Below, piece by piece: positions 7,910 to 15,532 of a stretch of DNA of 21,908 bases (positions within the stretch are counted from its first letter, which is position 1; each line of letters opens with the position of its first letter). The position numbers were made by a program, and so were the translations under genes. The stretch is from the NCBI GenBank assembly GCA_017860335.1, contig JAFNAU010000004.1, positions 1 to 21,908 on the forward strand. Direction: 5' to 3'. This DNA is from Bacteroidota bacterium. GTDB taxonomy: Bacteria; Bacteroidota; Bacteroidia; Bacteroidales; Paludibacteraceae. The notes under the pieces were generated by a model. That model was given only the letters and a program-made list of their open reading frames with translations, was not told where the DNA came from and did not search any database.

Positions 7910-9049
7910 ATGAAAAAAATTTTACACGTTATAAGCACTTTTTTCTCGGTATATCCTTTTTTCGAAAATCAGTTTGGGCATTTCGTCTCAAAAGGATATG
8001 AAATTCATTTGGCATTAAGCCCATCCGAAGAAATTGAAGAATATGCTAATGAACAACAGATAAAGTATTTTGAAACGCCAATAAACAGAAGTTATTCATT
8101 ATTTGATGATTTGAAATCAATTCATGCAATCTATAGGTATATAAAAATAAATAATATCGAAATTGTAGCGGGTCATAGTCCAAAGGGAGCTCTTATTGCA
8201 ATGATTTCATCATATCTTGCCGGCACGAAAAGAAGAATTTATTTCAGACATGGTTTGGTTTACGAAACATCGAAAGGATTAAAAAGGAGTATATTAATAT
8301 CTGTGGAACGATTGACTTCTTTTTTTGCTAAAGAAGTTGTGTGTGTAAGTCCTTATCTCATAGAGAAAAGTATAAACGATAAATTAACACGAAAAAGCAA
8401 ATTAAAAATATTGAATATAGGATCATGCAATGGCGTTGATGCTTTGAAAAGATTTAATCCCGCAAATATCCAATCCGATAAAAAACAAACTCTGAAGACT
8501 AAATTAGGAATTCAGGAAGAGGCTTTTGTTATTGGTTATGTCGGACGGTTAGCCAAAGAGAAAGGGATTAACGAGATTATTAAAACATTTTCTTTGTTTA
8601 ATCAATACAATAAAGATTCTTACCTTCTGCTCATAGGTCCTTTCGACGACAGAGATGTAATATCTAATGACACATTTCGAAAAATTCAGAAGGGGAAAAA
8701 TATAATTTATCCGGGTGAGATTTTTGAAGATTTGGAGTATTATTATTCATTGATGGATGTTTTTCTGTATCCAAGTTATCGTGATGGTTTCGGTAATGCA
8801 ATAATTGAAGCATCATCGATGGAACTTCCTGTTCTTACAACCTCTTTTTCTGGAAACAGGGATGCAATAAGGAATGGGATTACAGGTAAGTATATTGGTT
8901 TAGACCCAAACGAAATAAGTCTAAAGATTGAAGATTATTATAATAATAAAGAACTAGCTAAAATTCATGGCAGAAATGGAAGAAACTTTGTTTTGGAAAA
9001 TTTTAGCAATGAGATGATTTGGAAGTATCTGGATGATTTATATAATTAA
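7910..9049 (+). CDS. GT4 glycosyltransferase, PglA/CapM-like
   Basis: A 379-residue cytoplasmic GT-B enzyme. The N-terminal domain shows KILHVISTFFSVYPF, then GHSPKGALIAMISSYLAG (88-105) and RRIYFRHGLVYETSKG (108-123), the pattern of PglA/CapM-like enzymes that often add the second sugar to an undecaprenyl-diphosphate sugar. The C-terminal domain has VIGYVGRLAKEKG (207-219) and the catalytic stretch RDGFGNAIIEASSMELPVL, with D292 and E300 at the EX7E positions. It lies directly before a WecA-like initiating transferase, the enzyme that would supply its lipid acceptor. The second-sugar role is inferred from subfamily resemblance and order. It is the last gene of the AT-rich block. Confidence 0.9.
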   Translation: MKKILHVISTFFSVYPFFENQFGHFVSKGYEIHLALSPSEEIEEYANEQQIKYFETPINRSYSLFDDLKSIHAIYRYIKINNIEIVAGHSPKGALIAMISSYLAGTKRRIYFRHGLVYETSKGLKRSILISVERLTSFFAKEVVCVSPYLIEKSINDKLTRKSKLKILNIGSCNGVDALKRFNPANIQSDKKQTLKTKLGIQEEAFVIGYVGRLAKEKGINEIIKTFSLFNQYNKDSYLLLIGPFDDRDVISNDTFRKIQKGKNIIYPGEIFEDLEYYYSLMDVFLYPSYRDGFGNAIIEASSMELPVLTTSFSGNRDAIRNGITGKYIGLDPNEISLKIEDYYNNKELAKIHGRNGRNFVLENFSNEMIWKYLDDLYN

Positions 9050-9059
9050 GAAAAATCAC

Positions 9060-9077
9060 ATGACATATTTTACTTAA
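9060..9077 (+). other. Mini-ORF echoing the start of the next gene
   Basis: ATG at 9060 begins a five-codon frame, M-T-Y-F-T then TAA. Its first four residues repeat those of the true gene at 9090 (M-T-Y-F-I). The match suggests a partial duplication of the gene start or a recombination scar at the junction of AT-rich and GC-richer DNA. It could equally be chance in AT-rich sequence, and no function as a leader peptide is shown. Confidence 0.3.
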
Positions 9078-9089
9078 TATCTTCTTATA

Positions 9090-10055
9090 ATGACATACTT
9101 CATCATCCTTATCCTCCTCTTCGTTGCGGAATTACTCTATTTTCGCATTGCTGATAAATTTAATATCATTGATAGACCTAACGAACGCAGCTCACATTCG
9201 AGTGTGACAGTTCGTGGAGGAGGGATTGTTTTTTATTTTAGTGTTGCTATTTATTTTATTTACAGTGGCTTTACCAGTCCCTGGTTTTTTTCTGGATTGA
9301 CCCTCATTAGTCTGGTATGCTTTATAGACGATGTACGATCATTATCTTCGAAATTTCGCTTGTTGATGCAATTGGTTGCAATAACAGCCATGTTTGTGGA
9401 GTGGGATTTGTTTATTATGCCCTGGTATATATGGATTTTGGCTTTGATACTTTGTACAGGTGTCATAAACGCATTCAATTTTATGGATGGAATCAACGGT
9501 ATAACAGGTGGTTATAGTCTTGTAATTGCTGCTTCACTCTGTTATGTCAACGAAAAAGTTGTTAGCTTTGCTGATACGAATTTGATGATAGTTCTGATAT
9601 TGTCGCTGGTAGTGTTCAACTTCTTTAATTTTAGAAAAAAGGCCCGTTGTTTTGCCGGAGATGTGGGATCTGTTACGGTAGCGTTCATTTTACTTTTTCT
9701 AATCGGTCAGCTCATTATAGAAACGGATGATTTCAGCTACCTGGTTTTGTTGGCGGTGTACGGTGTGGATGTTGTTATGACTATCTTACATCGTATAAAG
9801 CTTAAAGAACCATTGATGGTCGCGCATCGCAAGCATTTATATCAGATAATGGCCAATGAACTGAAAATGCCGCATTTAGTCGTTTCGCTGGTGTATATGG
9901 TCGTGCAGACGGTTATTATTGCCGGATATTTTTTAACATCATACCGATATCTGTATCTTTTAGGGGTGATTGTGATACTATCCGCAATTTACATTATCTT
10001 TATGCTGAAGTTTTTCCGGTTGCATATGAATACTAAATGTTCAGTAGATAGTTGA
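9090..10055 (+). CDS. WecA/WbpL-like undecaprenyl-phosphate sugar-1-phosphate transferase
   Basis: A polytopic inner-membrane enzyme of 321 residues in the MraY/WecA polyprenyl-phosphate N-acetylhexosamine-1-phosphate transferase superfamily. It starts repeat-unit synthesis by moving a sugar phosphate from a UDP-sugar to undecaprenyl phosphate. Motifs in order: DRPNERSSHSSVTVRGGG (28-45), the DD metal/substrate pair in CFIDDVRS (D80, D81), NAFNFMDGINGITGG (127-141), FAGDVGS with D191, and the cytoplasmic AHRKHLYQ loop (245-252). About ten membrane segments flank these. It follows the PglA/CapM-like enzyme by 40 bp. The base composition is visibly more GC-rich than in the genes before it. The donor is probably an N-acetylated amino sugar as in WecA or WbpL, but which one cannot be read. 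Confidence 0.94.
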   Translation: MTYFIILILLFVAELLYFRIADKFNIIDRPNERSSHSSVTVRGGGIVFYFSVAIYFIYSGFTSPWFFSGLTLISLVCFIDDVRSLSSKFRLLMQLVAITAMFVEWDLFIMPWYIWILALILCTGVINAFNFMDGINGITGGYSLVIAASLCYVNEKVVSFADTNLMIVLILSLVVFNFFNFRKKARCFAGDVGSVTVAFILLFLIGQLIIETDDFSYLVLLAVYGVDVVMTILHRIKLKEPLMVAHRKHLYQIMANELKMPHLVVSLVYMVVQTVIIAGYFLTSYRYLYLLGVIVILSAIYIIFMLKFFRLHMNTKCSVDS

Positions 10056-10104
10056 CGGTTTTTTGAAAAACATAAAATTTTAATATTGATATAATATATT
10101 TTTA

Positions 10105-11238
10105 ATGAGTAAAAAAGTATTCGTTTCTGGTTGTTATGATATGCTCCACAGCGGACATGTGGCTTTTTTCGAAGAGGCAGCATCGTATGGCGATTTGTAT
10201 GTGGGGATTGGTTCCGATAAGACTATCTCGGATCTGAAAGCACGTAAAACTGTGAATTCAGATGCCGAACGCTTATATATGGTTAAGTCGCTCAAAGTGG
10301 TGAAGGATGCCTGGGTAAACTCAGGCAGTGGTCTGATGGATTTTTTGGATGAAATCAAGAGCCTGAAACCGGATATCTTCTTTGTAAATACCGATGGTCA
10401 TACACCTGCAAAAGAAGAACTTTGTAAGGAACTGGGCATAGAATATGTGGTAAGTAAAAGAATTCCGCATGTTGGCTTACCTGAACGGTCGACAACAGCA
10501 TTGAGGCAGGTTTGCCGGATTCCCTACCGGATTGATCTGGCCGGAGGATGGCTTGATCAGCCTTATGTAAGCAAACACTTTCCGGGAGCAGTGCTTACAA
10601 TTTGTATTGAACCCGATTATGAATTCAACAACCGGAGCGGTATGTCCACAAGCAGCCGCAATAAAGCCATAGAATTATGGCAAACTGATATACCTGAAGG
10701 TGATAAAGAAAAGCAGGCAAAGACCCTTTTCTGTTTTGAAAATCCTCCGGGAACCGACTATGTGAGTGGCTCACAGGATGCACTTGGTATTACAATGCCC
10801 GGACTCAACCGTTTTTACTACGAGGGCGGCTATTGGCCGGTTAAAATAGAAAAGAACTCAGATCCGGATTTGTTAAACTGGATTGAAGAGCGATTGTGGC
10901 TAATACCACTTTTCCCGCGACAGGAAAAGTACGATGTTTTGGCCCGGACATATATCAGCGAAGAAAAAGCCTGTGCCTTGAGCCAGGCTGCCGACGAATG
11001 CTGGGATGCCCTGCTGAAAAAAGATGCTGTTGCTTTGGGAAAAGCTATGACATCAAGTTTTAATGCACAGACAGCCATGTTTCCAGATATGGTCAATGAT
11101 GAGATAAATACTCAACTTGAACATTATAAAGCCGATGTGCTTGGATGGAAAATAAGCGGAGCAGGTGGCGGAGGATATCTGATACTCTTCAGCGAAAAAG
11201 CCATTAACAATGCCATACAGATAAGGATTAGAAGATAA
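10105..11238 (+). CDS. Fused nucleotidyltransferase and compact GHMP sugar kinase
   Basis: Two domains in 377 residues. Residues 1-135 are a cytidylyltransferase-type Rossmann domain: VFVSGCYDMLHSGHVAFF with the HxGH motif (H15, H18), VGIGSD, and ERSTTALR (127-134) near the usual (I/R)S(S/T)T position. Residues 136-377 are GHMP-kinase-like: RIPYRIDLAGGWLDQP (motif 1, 138-153), a likely ATP loop SGMSTSSRNKA (178-188), SGSQDALGITMPGLN with the QD pair at 224-225, and WKISGAGGGGYLI (motif 3, from 348). The kinase part is about 240 residues, shorter than the usual 330-350, with the stretch between motifs 1 and 2 shortened. The order suggests one protein that makes a sugar 1-phosphate and then an NDP-sugar, as Fkp does for fucose, though the N-domain is of a different family. 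FucP, gmd and fcl follow. Domain calls are firm; the substrate is not known. Confidence 0.82.
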   Translation: MSKKVFVSGCYDMLHSGHVAFFEEAASYGDLYVGIGSDKTISDLKARKTVNSDAERLYMVKSLKVVKDAWVNSGSGLMDFLDEIKSLKPDIFFVNTDGHTPAKEELCKELGIEYVVSKRIPHVGLPERSTTALRQVCRIPYRIDLAGGWLDQPYVSKHFPGAVLTICIEPDYEFNNRSGMSTSSRNKAIELWQTDIPEGDKEKQAKTLFCFENPPGTDYVSGSQDALGITMPGLNRFYYEGGYWPVKIEKNSDPDLLNWIEERLWLIPLFPRQEKYDVLARTYISEEKACALSQAADECWDALLKKDAVALGKAMTSSFNAQTAMFPDMVNDEINTQLEHYKADVLGWKISGAGGGGYLILFSEKAINNAIQIRIRR

Positions 11239-11242
11239 TCTG

Positions 11243-11364
11243 AGAATTGTAAGTTTATAAACAGAACTTGAAATTAGAATGTTAATCCTACTTGTCTGGT
11301 CGTTTATTCATTCATAATTTATAATTCATAACTCATAATCTACATTCTATAAACTCACAATTCT
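11243..11364. repeat. Intergenic inverted-repeat element with 7-bp degenerate tandem units
   Basis: Between the fused kinase and the FucP gene, 11243-11259 and 11348-11364 are inverted repeats matching at 16 of 17 positions. Inside, 11310-11337 is made of four 7-bp units (ATTCATA, ATTTATA, ATTCATA, ACTCATA), and the pattern decays onward towards the ATG at 11372. There is no ORF. It looks like a small repeated intergenic element or MITE-like relic. An RNA hairpin across 88 bp of loop is possible but unproven. Confidence 0.55.
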
Positions 11365-11371
11365 ACATCTT

Positions 11372-12712
11372 ATGTCTAAATCATTGTTCAAAACACAGTC
11401 AGGTAAAAATTACCTGTTTCCATTTATTTTAATTACTTCATTGTTTTTTTTGTGGGGATTTGCCCATTCATTGCTTGATATCCTGAATAAACATTTTCAG
11501 AACGCTTTGGACTTAAGCAAAGCGCAGTCGGGTCTGGTTCAGGCTTCCGCCTATGGCGCTTATTTTATTATGGCTCTGCCGGCTGGATACATTGCCAGAA
11601 AGTTTGGATACAAAAAGGGTGTACTGTTTGGTTTGCTGTTGTTTGCCATCGGTTGTTTCTGGTTTGTACCTGCTGTAGGTATTGATAAATTCTGGGCATT
11701 CCTGCTGGGTCTGCTCATCATATTTAGCGGACTAACCTTCCTCGAAACAGTAGCCAATCCTTACACTACAGTTTTGGGTGATCCAAAGTATGCAGCCAGC
11801 CGTATCAATCTGGCACAAACCTTCAATGCTCTCGGATGGATTGCAGGTCCGCTTGTCGGGAGTTTATTTATTTTCAAGAATACGTCAACCGATAGTCCCC
11901 TAGTGTCTTTCGGAAAGACCCTGAAAGTAATATTTACAGGAGTAGCAGAAACTTCTGCTCAGGTTGCAACTGAAGGAGGAAAAGTAGTTGATAATTCGGC
12001 GCTTATCATACCCTATGTTAGCCTTGGTGTCGTGGTTGTATTGGTGGCATTAATGTTTTTTCTGGCAAAACTACCCGAAGTTAACCCTGATGCCGAAACT
12101 CATTCTGTTGACCGGACTGAAGGAAAATCGAAAGCCATACACATACCGCTTTTTAAACAGAGGCGCTTTGTTATGGCAGTAGTGGCACAATTTTTATATG
12201 TAGCGGCACAGACAGGTATTGGAAGTTTTTTTGTAAATTATACAGTGGAGACAAAGAATCTGGGAATCGGCGAAATGCAAGCCGGATTTTTGCTCGGATT
12301 GGGTGGTATGGGTTTGTTTGCTACCGGCCGCTTTTTAGGCAGTTTTCTGATGCGTTATGTGAAACCCGAAGCGTTGCTGGGAAGTTTTGCACTTATCAAT
12401 ACCTTCCTTATGCTGGTAACAGCTAACCGGCACGATCATCTGGGTATCATCGCATTGATTTTATCTTATTTGTTTATGTCTATTATGTTTCCTTCTATAT
12501 TTGCACTGGGTATCAAAGGACTTGGACCTCAGACCAAAACTGCTTCTTCGGTGATGGTAATGACCGTAGTGGGGGGTGCAATCTGCCCTTCTCTGATGGG
12601 CTTGATTGGGGAACATAATATGAATGTCGGATTTATTATACCTATGATTTGTTTTGCATATATCGCTGTTTTTGGATTTGTACAGTCAAAACAAAGTATT
12701 AAAATGAAATAA
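11372..12712 (+). CDS. fucP: FucP-type major facilitator sugar permease
   Basis: A 446-residue inner-membrane proton-sugar symporter of the FucP family, which takes up L-fucose or related sugars. The characteristic start is present: FFLWGFAHSLLDILNKHFQ, then KAQSGLVQASAYGAYFIMALPAGYIARKFGYKKG with the MFS loop motif. The second half repeats the fold from QRRFVMAVVAQFLYVAAQTGIGSFFVNY, with ATGRFLGSFLM and SIMFPSIFALGIKGLG. About 12 helices are expected. It lies between the fused nucleotidyltransferase-kinase and the GDP-fucose genes, which suggests that an imported sugar is salvaged for the same glycan. FucP-family members also carry other hexoses or amino sugars, so fucose is the favoured but unproven substrate. 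Confidence 0.87.
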   Translation: MSKSLFKTQSGKNYLFPFILITSLFFLWGFAHSLLDILNKHFQNALDLSKAQSGLVQASAYGAYFIMALPAGYIARKFGYKKGVLFGLLLFAIGCFWFVPAVGIDKFWAFLLGLLIIFSGLTFLETVANPYTTVLGDPKYAASRINLAQTFNALGWIAGPLVGSLFIFKNTSTDSPLVSFGKTLKVIFTGVAETSAQVATEGGKVVDNSALIIPYVSLGVVVVLVALMFFLAKLPEVNPDAETHSVDRTEGKSKAIHIPLFKQRRFVMAVVAQFLYVAAQTGIGSFFVNYTVETKNLGIGEMQAGFLLGLGGMGLFATGRFLGSFLMRYVKPEALLGSFALINTFLMLVTANRHDHLGIIALILSYLFMSIMFPSIFALGIKGLGPQTKTASSVMVMTVVGGAICPSLMGLIGEHNMNVGFIIPMICFAYIAVFGFVQSKQSIKMK

Positions 12713-12842
12713 CAAAAATGATTATATCTTGAAAAAGCCATGTAAAGATACTGCTGAATTACCAAGGAATTTTAAATGGTATGTTCTCACGATAATCGGG
12801 ATATGTTATGTGTTCATAATTTAAAGTATATAAAATAAACAT

Positions 12843-13934
12843 ATGAAAAAAGTTGCTTTAATAACCGGAATAACCGGTCAGGATGGCTCGTATCTGGCCG
12901 AGTTTTTAATTGAAAAAGGATATGAAGTGCATGGCATTCTTCGTCGTTCATCCTCCTTTAATACAGGTCGCATTGAGCATTTGTATTTTGATGAATGGGT
13001 GCGTGATATGCACAAGCAACGTACCATTAATCTGCATTATGGTGATATGACCGATTCCAGTTCACTGGTTCGTATCATACAGACCATACAACCTGATGAG
13101 ATATATAATCTTGCGGCACAAAGTCATGTGAAAGTAAGTTTTGATGTTCCCGAATATACTGCTGAAACCGATGCGGTTGGGACATTGCGTTTGTTGGAGG
13201 CAGTAAGAATTCTCGGTCTTGAAAAGAAAACACGCATATATCAGGCATCTACATCCGAATTGTTCGGGTTGGTACAGGAAGTGCCTCAAAAGGAAACCAC
13301 TCCGTTTTATCCGCGTAGTCCATATGGAGTTGCCAAACTTTACGGCTTCTGGATTACAAAAAATTACCGGGAATCCTATGGCATGTATGCGGTGAACGGC
13401 ATCCTTTTCAATCACGAGAGTGAACGTCGGGGTGAAACTTTTGTCACCCGCAAGATAACTCTGGCTGTTGCCCGAATTGCACAAGGAATGCAGGAAAAGT
13501 TATATATGGGTAATATGGATTCGCTGCGCGACTGGGGTTACGCCAAAGATTATGTTGAATGCATGTGGATGATACTTCAGCATCCCGAACCAGAAGATTT
13601 TGTGATAGCAACCGGCGAAATGCATACCGTTCGTGAGTTTTGTACTCTTGCCTTTGCACAAGCAGGAATAGAAATCAGCTGGGAAGGACAGGGTGTGGAT
13701 GAAAAGGGAATAGACAAGGCTACAGGCAGAGTGCTGGTAGAAGTCGATCCGAAATACTTCCGACCTGCAGAAGTAGAACAGCTTCTGGGTGATCCCACCA
13801 AAGCAAAAACGCTGCTTGGCTGGAACCCGCGGAAAACATCCTTCGAAGACCTGGTGAAATTGATGGTAGAGCACGATATGCGTTTTGTAAGAAAATTGAA
13901 GCTGAAAGATGATTTTGACCATGAACAAGGATAG
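12843..13934 (+). CDS. gmd: GDP-mannose 4,6-dehydratase
   Basis: A 363-residue cytoplasmic short-chain dehydrogenase/reductase that turns GDP-D-mannose into GDP-4-keto-6-deoxy-D-mannose, the first step towards GDP-L-fucose. The NADP-binding motif is GITGQDG (G9, G12, G15), followed by LRRSSSFNTGRIEH (33-46). Catalytic residues are in ASTSELFG (T137, S138, E139) and SPYGVAKLY (Y161, K165). NHESERRGETFVTRKIT and GNMDSLRDWGYAKDYVE are typical substrate-loop stretches of Gmd. Length matches the family. Its end overlaps the fcl gene in another frame, so the two steps are coupled. Mannose-activation genes are not in this window. Confidence 0.97.
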   Translation: MKKVALITGITGQDGSYLAEFLIEKGYEVHGILRRSSSFNTGRIEHLYFDEWVRDMHKQRTINLHYGDMTDSSSLVRIIQTIQPDEIYNLAAQSHVKVSFDVPEYTAETDAVGTLRLLEAVRILGLEKKTRIYQASTSELFGLVQEVPQKETTPFYPRSPYGVAKLYGFWITKNYRESYGMYAVNGILFNHESERRGETFVTRKITLAVARIAQGMQEKLYMGNMDSLRDWGYAKDYVECMWMILQHPEPEDFVIATGEMHTVREFCTLAFAQAGIEISWEGQGVDEKGIDKATGRVLVEVDPKYFRPAEVEQLLGDPTKAKTLLGWNPRKTSFEDLVKLMVEHDMRFVRKLKLKDDFDHEQG

Positions 13935-14994
13935 TAAAATATACGTAGCAGGACATCGCGGATTGGTAGGTTCGGCCATCTGGAAAAATCTTGAGAGCAA
14001 AGGTTATACCAATCTGGTAGGCCGTACACATAATGAACTTGACTTGCTGGATGGTAATCAGGTGATGAATTTTTTTGATGAAGAGAAACCGGAATATGTT
14101 TTTCTGGCAGCAGCACATGTAGGAGGTATCATAGCCAACAATACCTATCGGGCCGATTTCATTTACAAAAACCTGCAGATCCAGAACAATGTCGTTCATG
14201 AAAGTTACCGGCATCATGTGAAGAAACTTCTATTCCTGGGAAGTACCTGTATATACCCGAAGGATGCACCGCAACCAATGAAAGAAGACGTGCTTTTAAC
14301 CGGACCGCTTGAATACACCAATGAACCATATGCGGTAGCTAAAATCGCCGGACTGAAAATGTGTGAAAGCTACAATCTTCAGTACGACACCAATTTTATT
14401 GCCGTAATGCCTACTAACCTTTATGGACCGAATGATAATTTTGATCTGGAAAAAAGTCATGTCCTTCCAGCCATGATAAGGAAAGTGCATCTGGCCAAAT
14501 GTTTGCAGGATAACAACTTAGAGGCTATTCGTGAGGATTTGAACAAACGGCCGGTAGAAGGCGTTAACGGTGAAACTTCAGACGATAAGATAATGTCAAT
14601 ACTAGATAAATATGGCATTAAAAAAGGCATTTTGCAACTATGGGGAACAGGTGTCCCTATGCGAGAGTTCTTGTGGAGTGAGGAAATGGCGGATGCAAGC
14701 GTTTTTATCATGGAACATGTAAACTTTGATCAGTTAAGTGAGGGAAAAAAAGAAGTGAGAAATTGTCACATTAATATTGGAACAGGTAAAGAAATAAGCA
14801 TACGTGAACTTTCGGCACTCATCTCTCAGGTTGTAAATTATCAGGGAGAAATTCGGTTTGATACAACCAAACCGGATGGAACACAACGTAAACTGACCGA
14901 TGTGTCTAAACTCAATTCACTTGGTTGGAAACACAAGATTGAAATAGATGAGGGAGTGAAAAGAATGTATGCATGGTACACCGGCAAGAGTTAA
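13921..14994 (+). CDS. fcl: GDP-L-fucose synthase
   Basis: An SDR epimerase/reductase that converts GDP-4-keto-6-deoxymannose to GDP-L-fucose. From the ATG at 13921 it is 357 residues. The dinucleotide motif is GHRGLVG (G11-G17), the catalytic serine is in LGSTCIYP (S108), and the Tyr/Lys pair is in EPYAVAKIAG (Y137, K141). PTNLYGPNDNFD and GTGVPMREFLWSEEMADA are family hallmarks. A region of about 40 residues near 190-225 (VEGVNGETSDDKIMSILDKY and around it) makes it longer than the E. coli enzyme, as is common in Bacteroidetes. An ATG at 13909 is also in frame, but the 13921 start gives the usual MNKDSKIYVAGHRG terminus and a 14-bp overlap with gmd. Confidence 0.96.
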   Translation: MNKDSKIYVAGHRGLVGSAIWKNLESKGYTNLVGRTHNELDLLDGNQVMNFFDEEKPEYVFLAAAHVGGIIANNTYRADFIYKNLQIQNNVVHESYRHHVKKLLFLGSTCIYPKDAPQPMKEDVLLTGPLEYTNEPYAVAKIAGLKMCESYNLQYDTNFIAVMPTNLYGPNDNFDLEKSHVLPAMIRKVHLAKCLQDNNLEAIREDLNKRPVEGVNGETSDDKIMSILDKYGIKKGILQLWGTGVPMREFLWSEEMADASVFIMEHVNFDQLSEGKKEVRNCHINIGTGKEISIRELSALISQVVNYQGEIRFDTTKPDGTQRKLTDVSKLNSLGWKHKIEIDEGVKRMYAWYTGKS

Positions 14995-15022
14995 TTAAGA
15001 GATACAAGTTCTTCAAGTTTTA

Positions 15023-15445
15023 ATGAAACCACATCGTTTATCAATGTCAATGGAAATAATCGATAGTACACTTCTGGATGAAGTTACCCGTCAGGCAAAA
15101 GAGAGTCCGCGGCTTAGAATGAATTATAATCTTCATGATAGTCTGGAAGCAAAAGCTCAGAAACTTCTCAATGCCTTAGAGCCGGGAACTCAATTGCCTG
15201 TTCATCGTCATCAGCATACAAGCGAGATCTATATGTTGCTGCGAGGAAAGTTAAAAATTATTTTCTATAACGAACAAAAAGAAGTTGTAGATACAAAACT
15301 ACTGGATATTTCAGAGGGGAAATTTGGCATTAATATAGCAGCAGGACAATGGCATACCCTGGATGTGCTGGAGTCGGGCACGGTAATACTCGAAGTAAAA
15401 GACGGGCCGTATAGTCCTTTAGGTCCCGAAGATGTTTTACTTTAA
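15023..15445 (+). CDS. wbuC: WbuC-family cupin metalloprotein
   Basis: A 140-residue single-cupin protein of the WbuC family, found in O-antigen and capsule loci but without an established reaction. The metal-binding cupin motif is LPVHRHQHTSEIYMLLRG (59-74): H61, H63, H65 and E68 are candidate ligands, with H111 in GQWHTLDV completing the set. GPYSPLGPED near the C-terminus is also typical. ATG codons at 15044 and 15050 are possible later starts that would remove seven or nine residues; the longer frame is kept because no signal decides. It follows fcl by 28 bp. Sugar modification or isomerisation is only a guess from cupin chemistry. Confidence 0.85.
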   Translation: MKPHRLSMSMEIIDSTLLDEVTRQAKESPRLRMNYNLHDSLEAKAQKLLNALEPGTQLPVHRHQHTSEIYMLLRGKLKIIFYNEQKEVVDTKLLDISEGKFGINIAAGQWHTLDVLESGTVILEVKDGPYSPLGPEDVLL

Positions 15446-15480
15446 ACAGTAATTATTAATTTTTTTTCGGTTAAAATTAT

Positions 15481-15488
15481 TATATTTG
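15481..15488 (+). promoter_or_regulatory. Candidate -7 box before the chimeric sugar transferase
   Basis: TATATTTG at 15481-15488 matches the Bacteroidetes -7 consensus TAnnTTTG exactly, in the 87-bp gap after the WbuC gene and about 45 bp before the next ATG. No good -33 element is visible at standard spacing. If real, it would let the sugar transferase and Wzi-like genes be transcribed apart from the upstream operon. Confidence 0.35.
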
Positions 15489-15532
15489 CTGCTGTATTTG
15501 CATCCCGGACTATAAGAAACAACCGTTTTTGA

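Noticed and set aside
10105..11238. Assignment to the heptose pathway (HldE or HddA/HddC)
   Set aside because: The domain order and the short kinase differ from HldE, and no heptose isomerase or phosphatase is nearby. The FucP, gmd and fcl context points to another sugar.
13909..13920. Earlier in-frame ATG for fcl
   Set aside because: It adds four residues before a standard Fcl N-terminus and increases overlap with gmd. It is possible, but less likely.
13444..14217. Several minus-strand open frames of 71-179 codons across gmd and fcl
   Set aside because: They overlap each other in different frames, lie opposite two firmly identified enzymes, and show no recognisable domain. They are shadows of the real genes.
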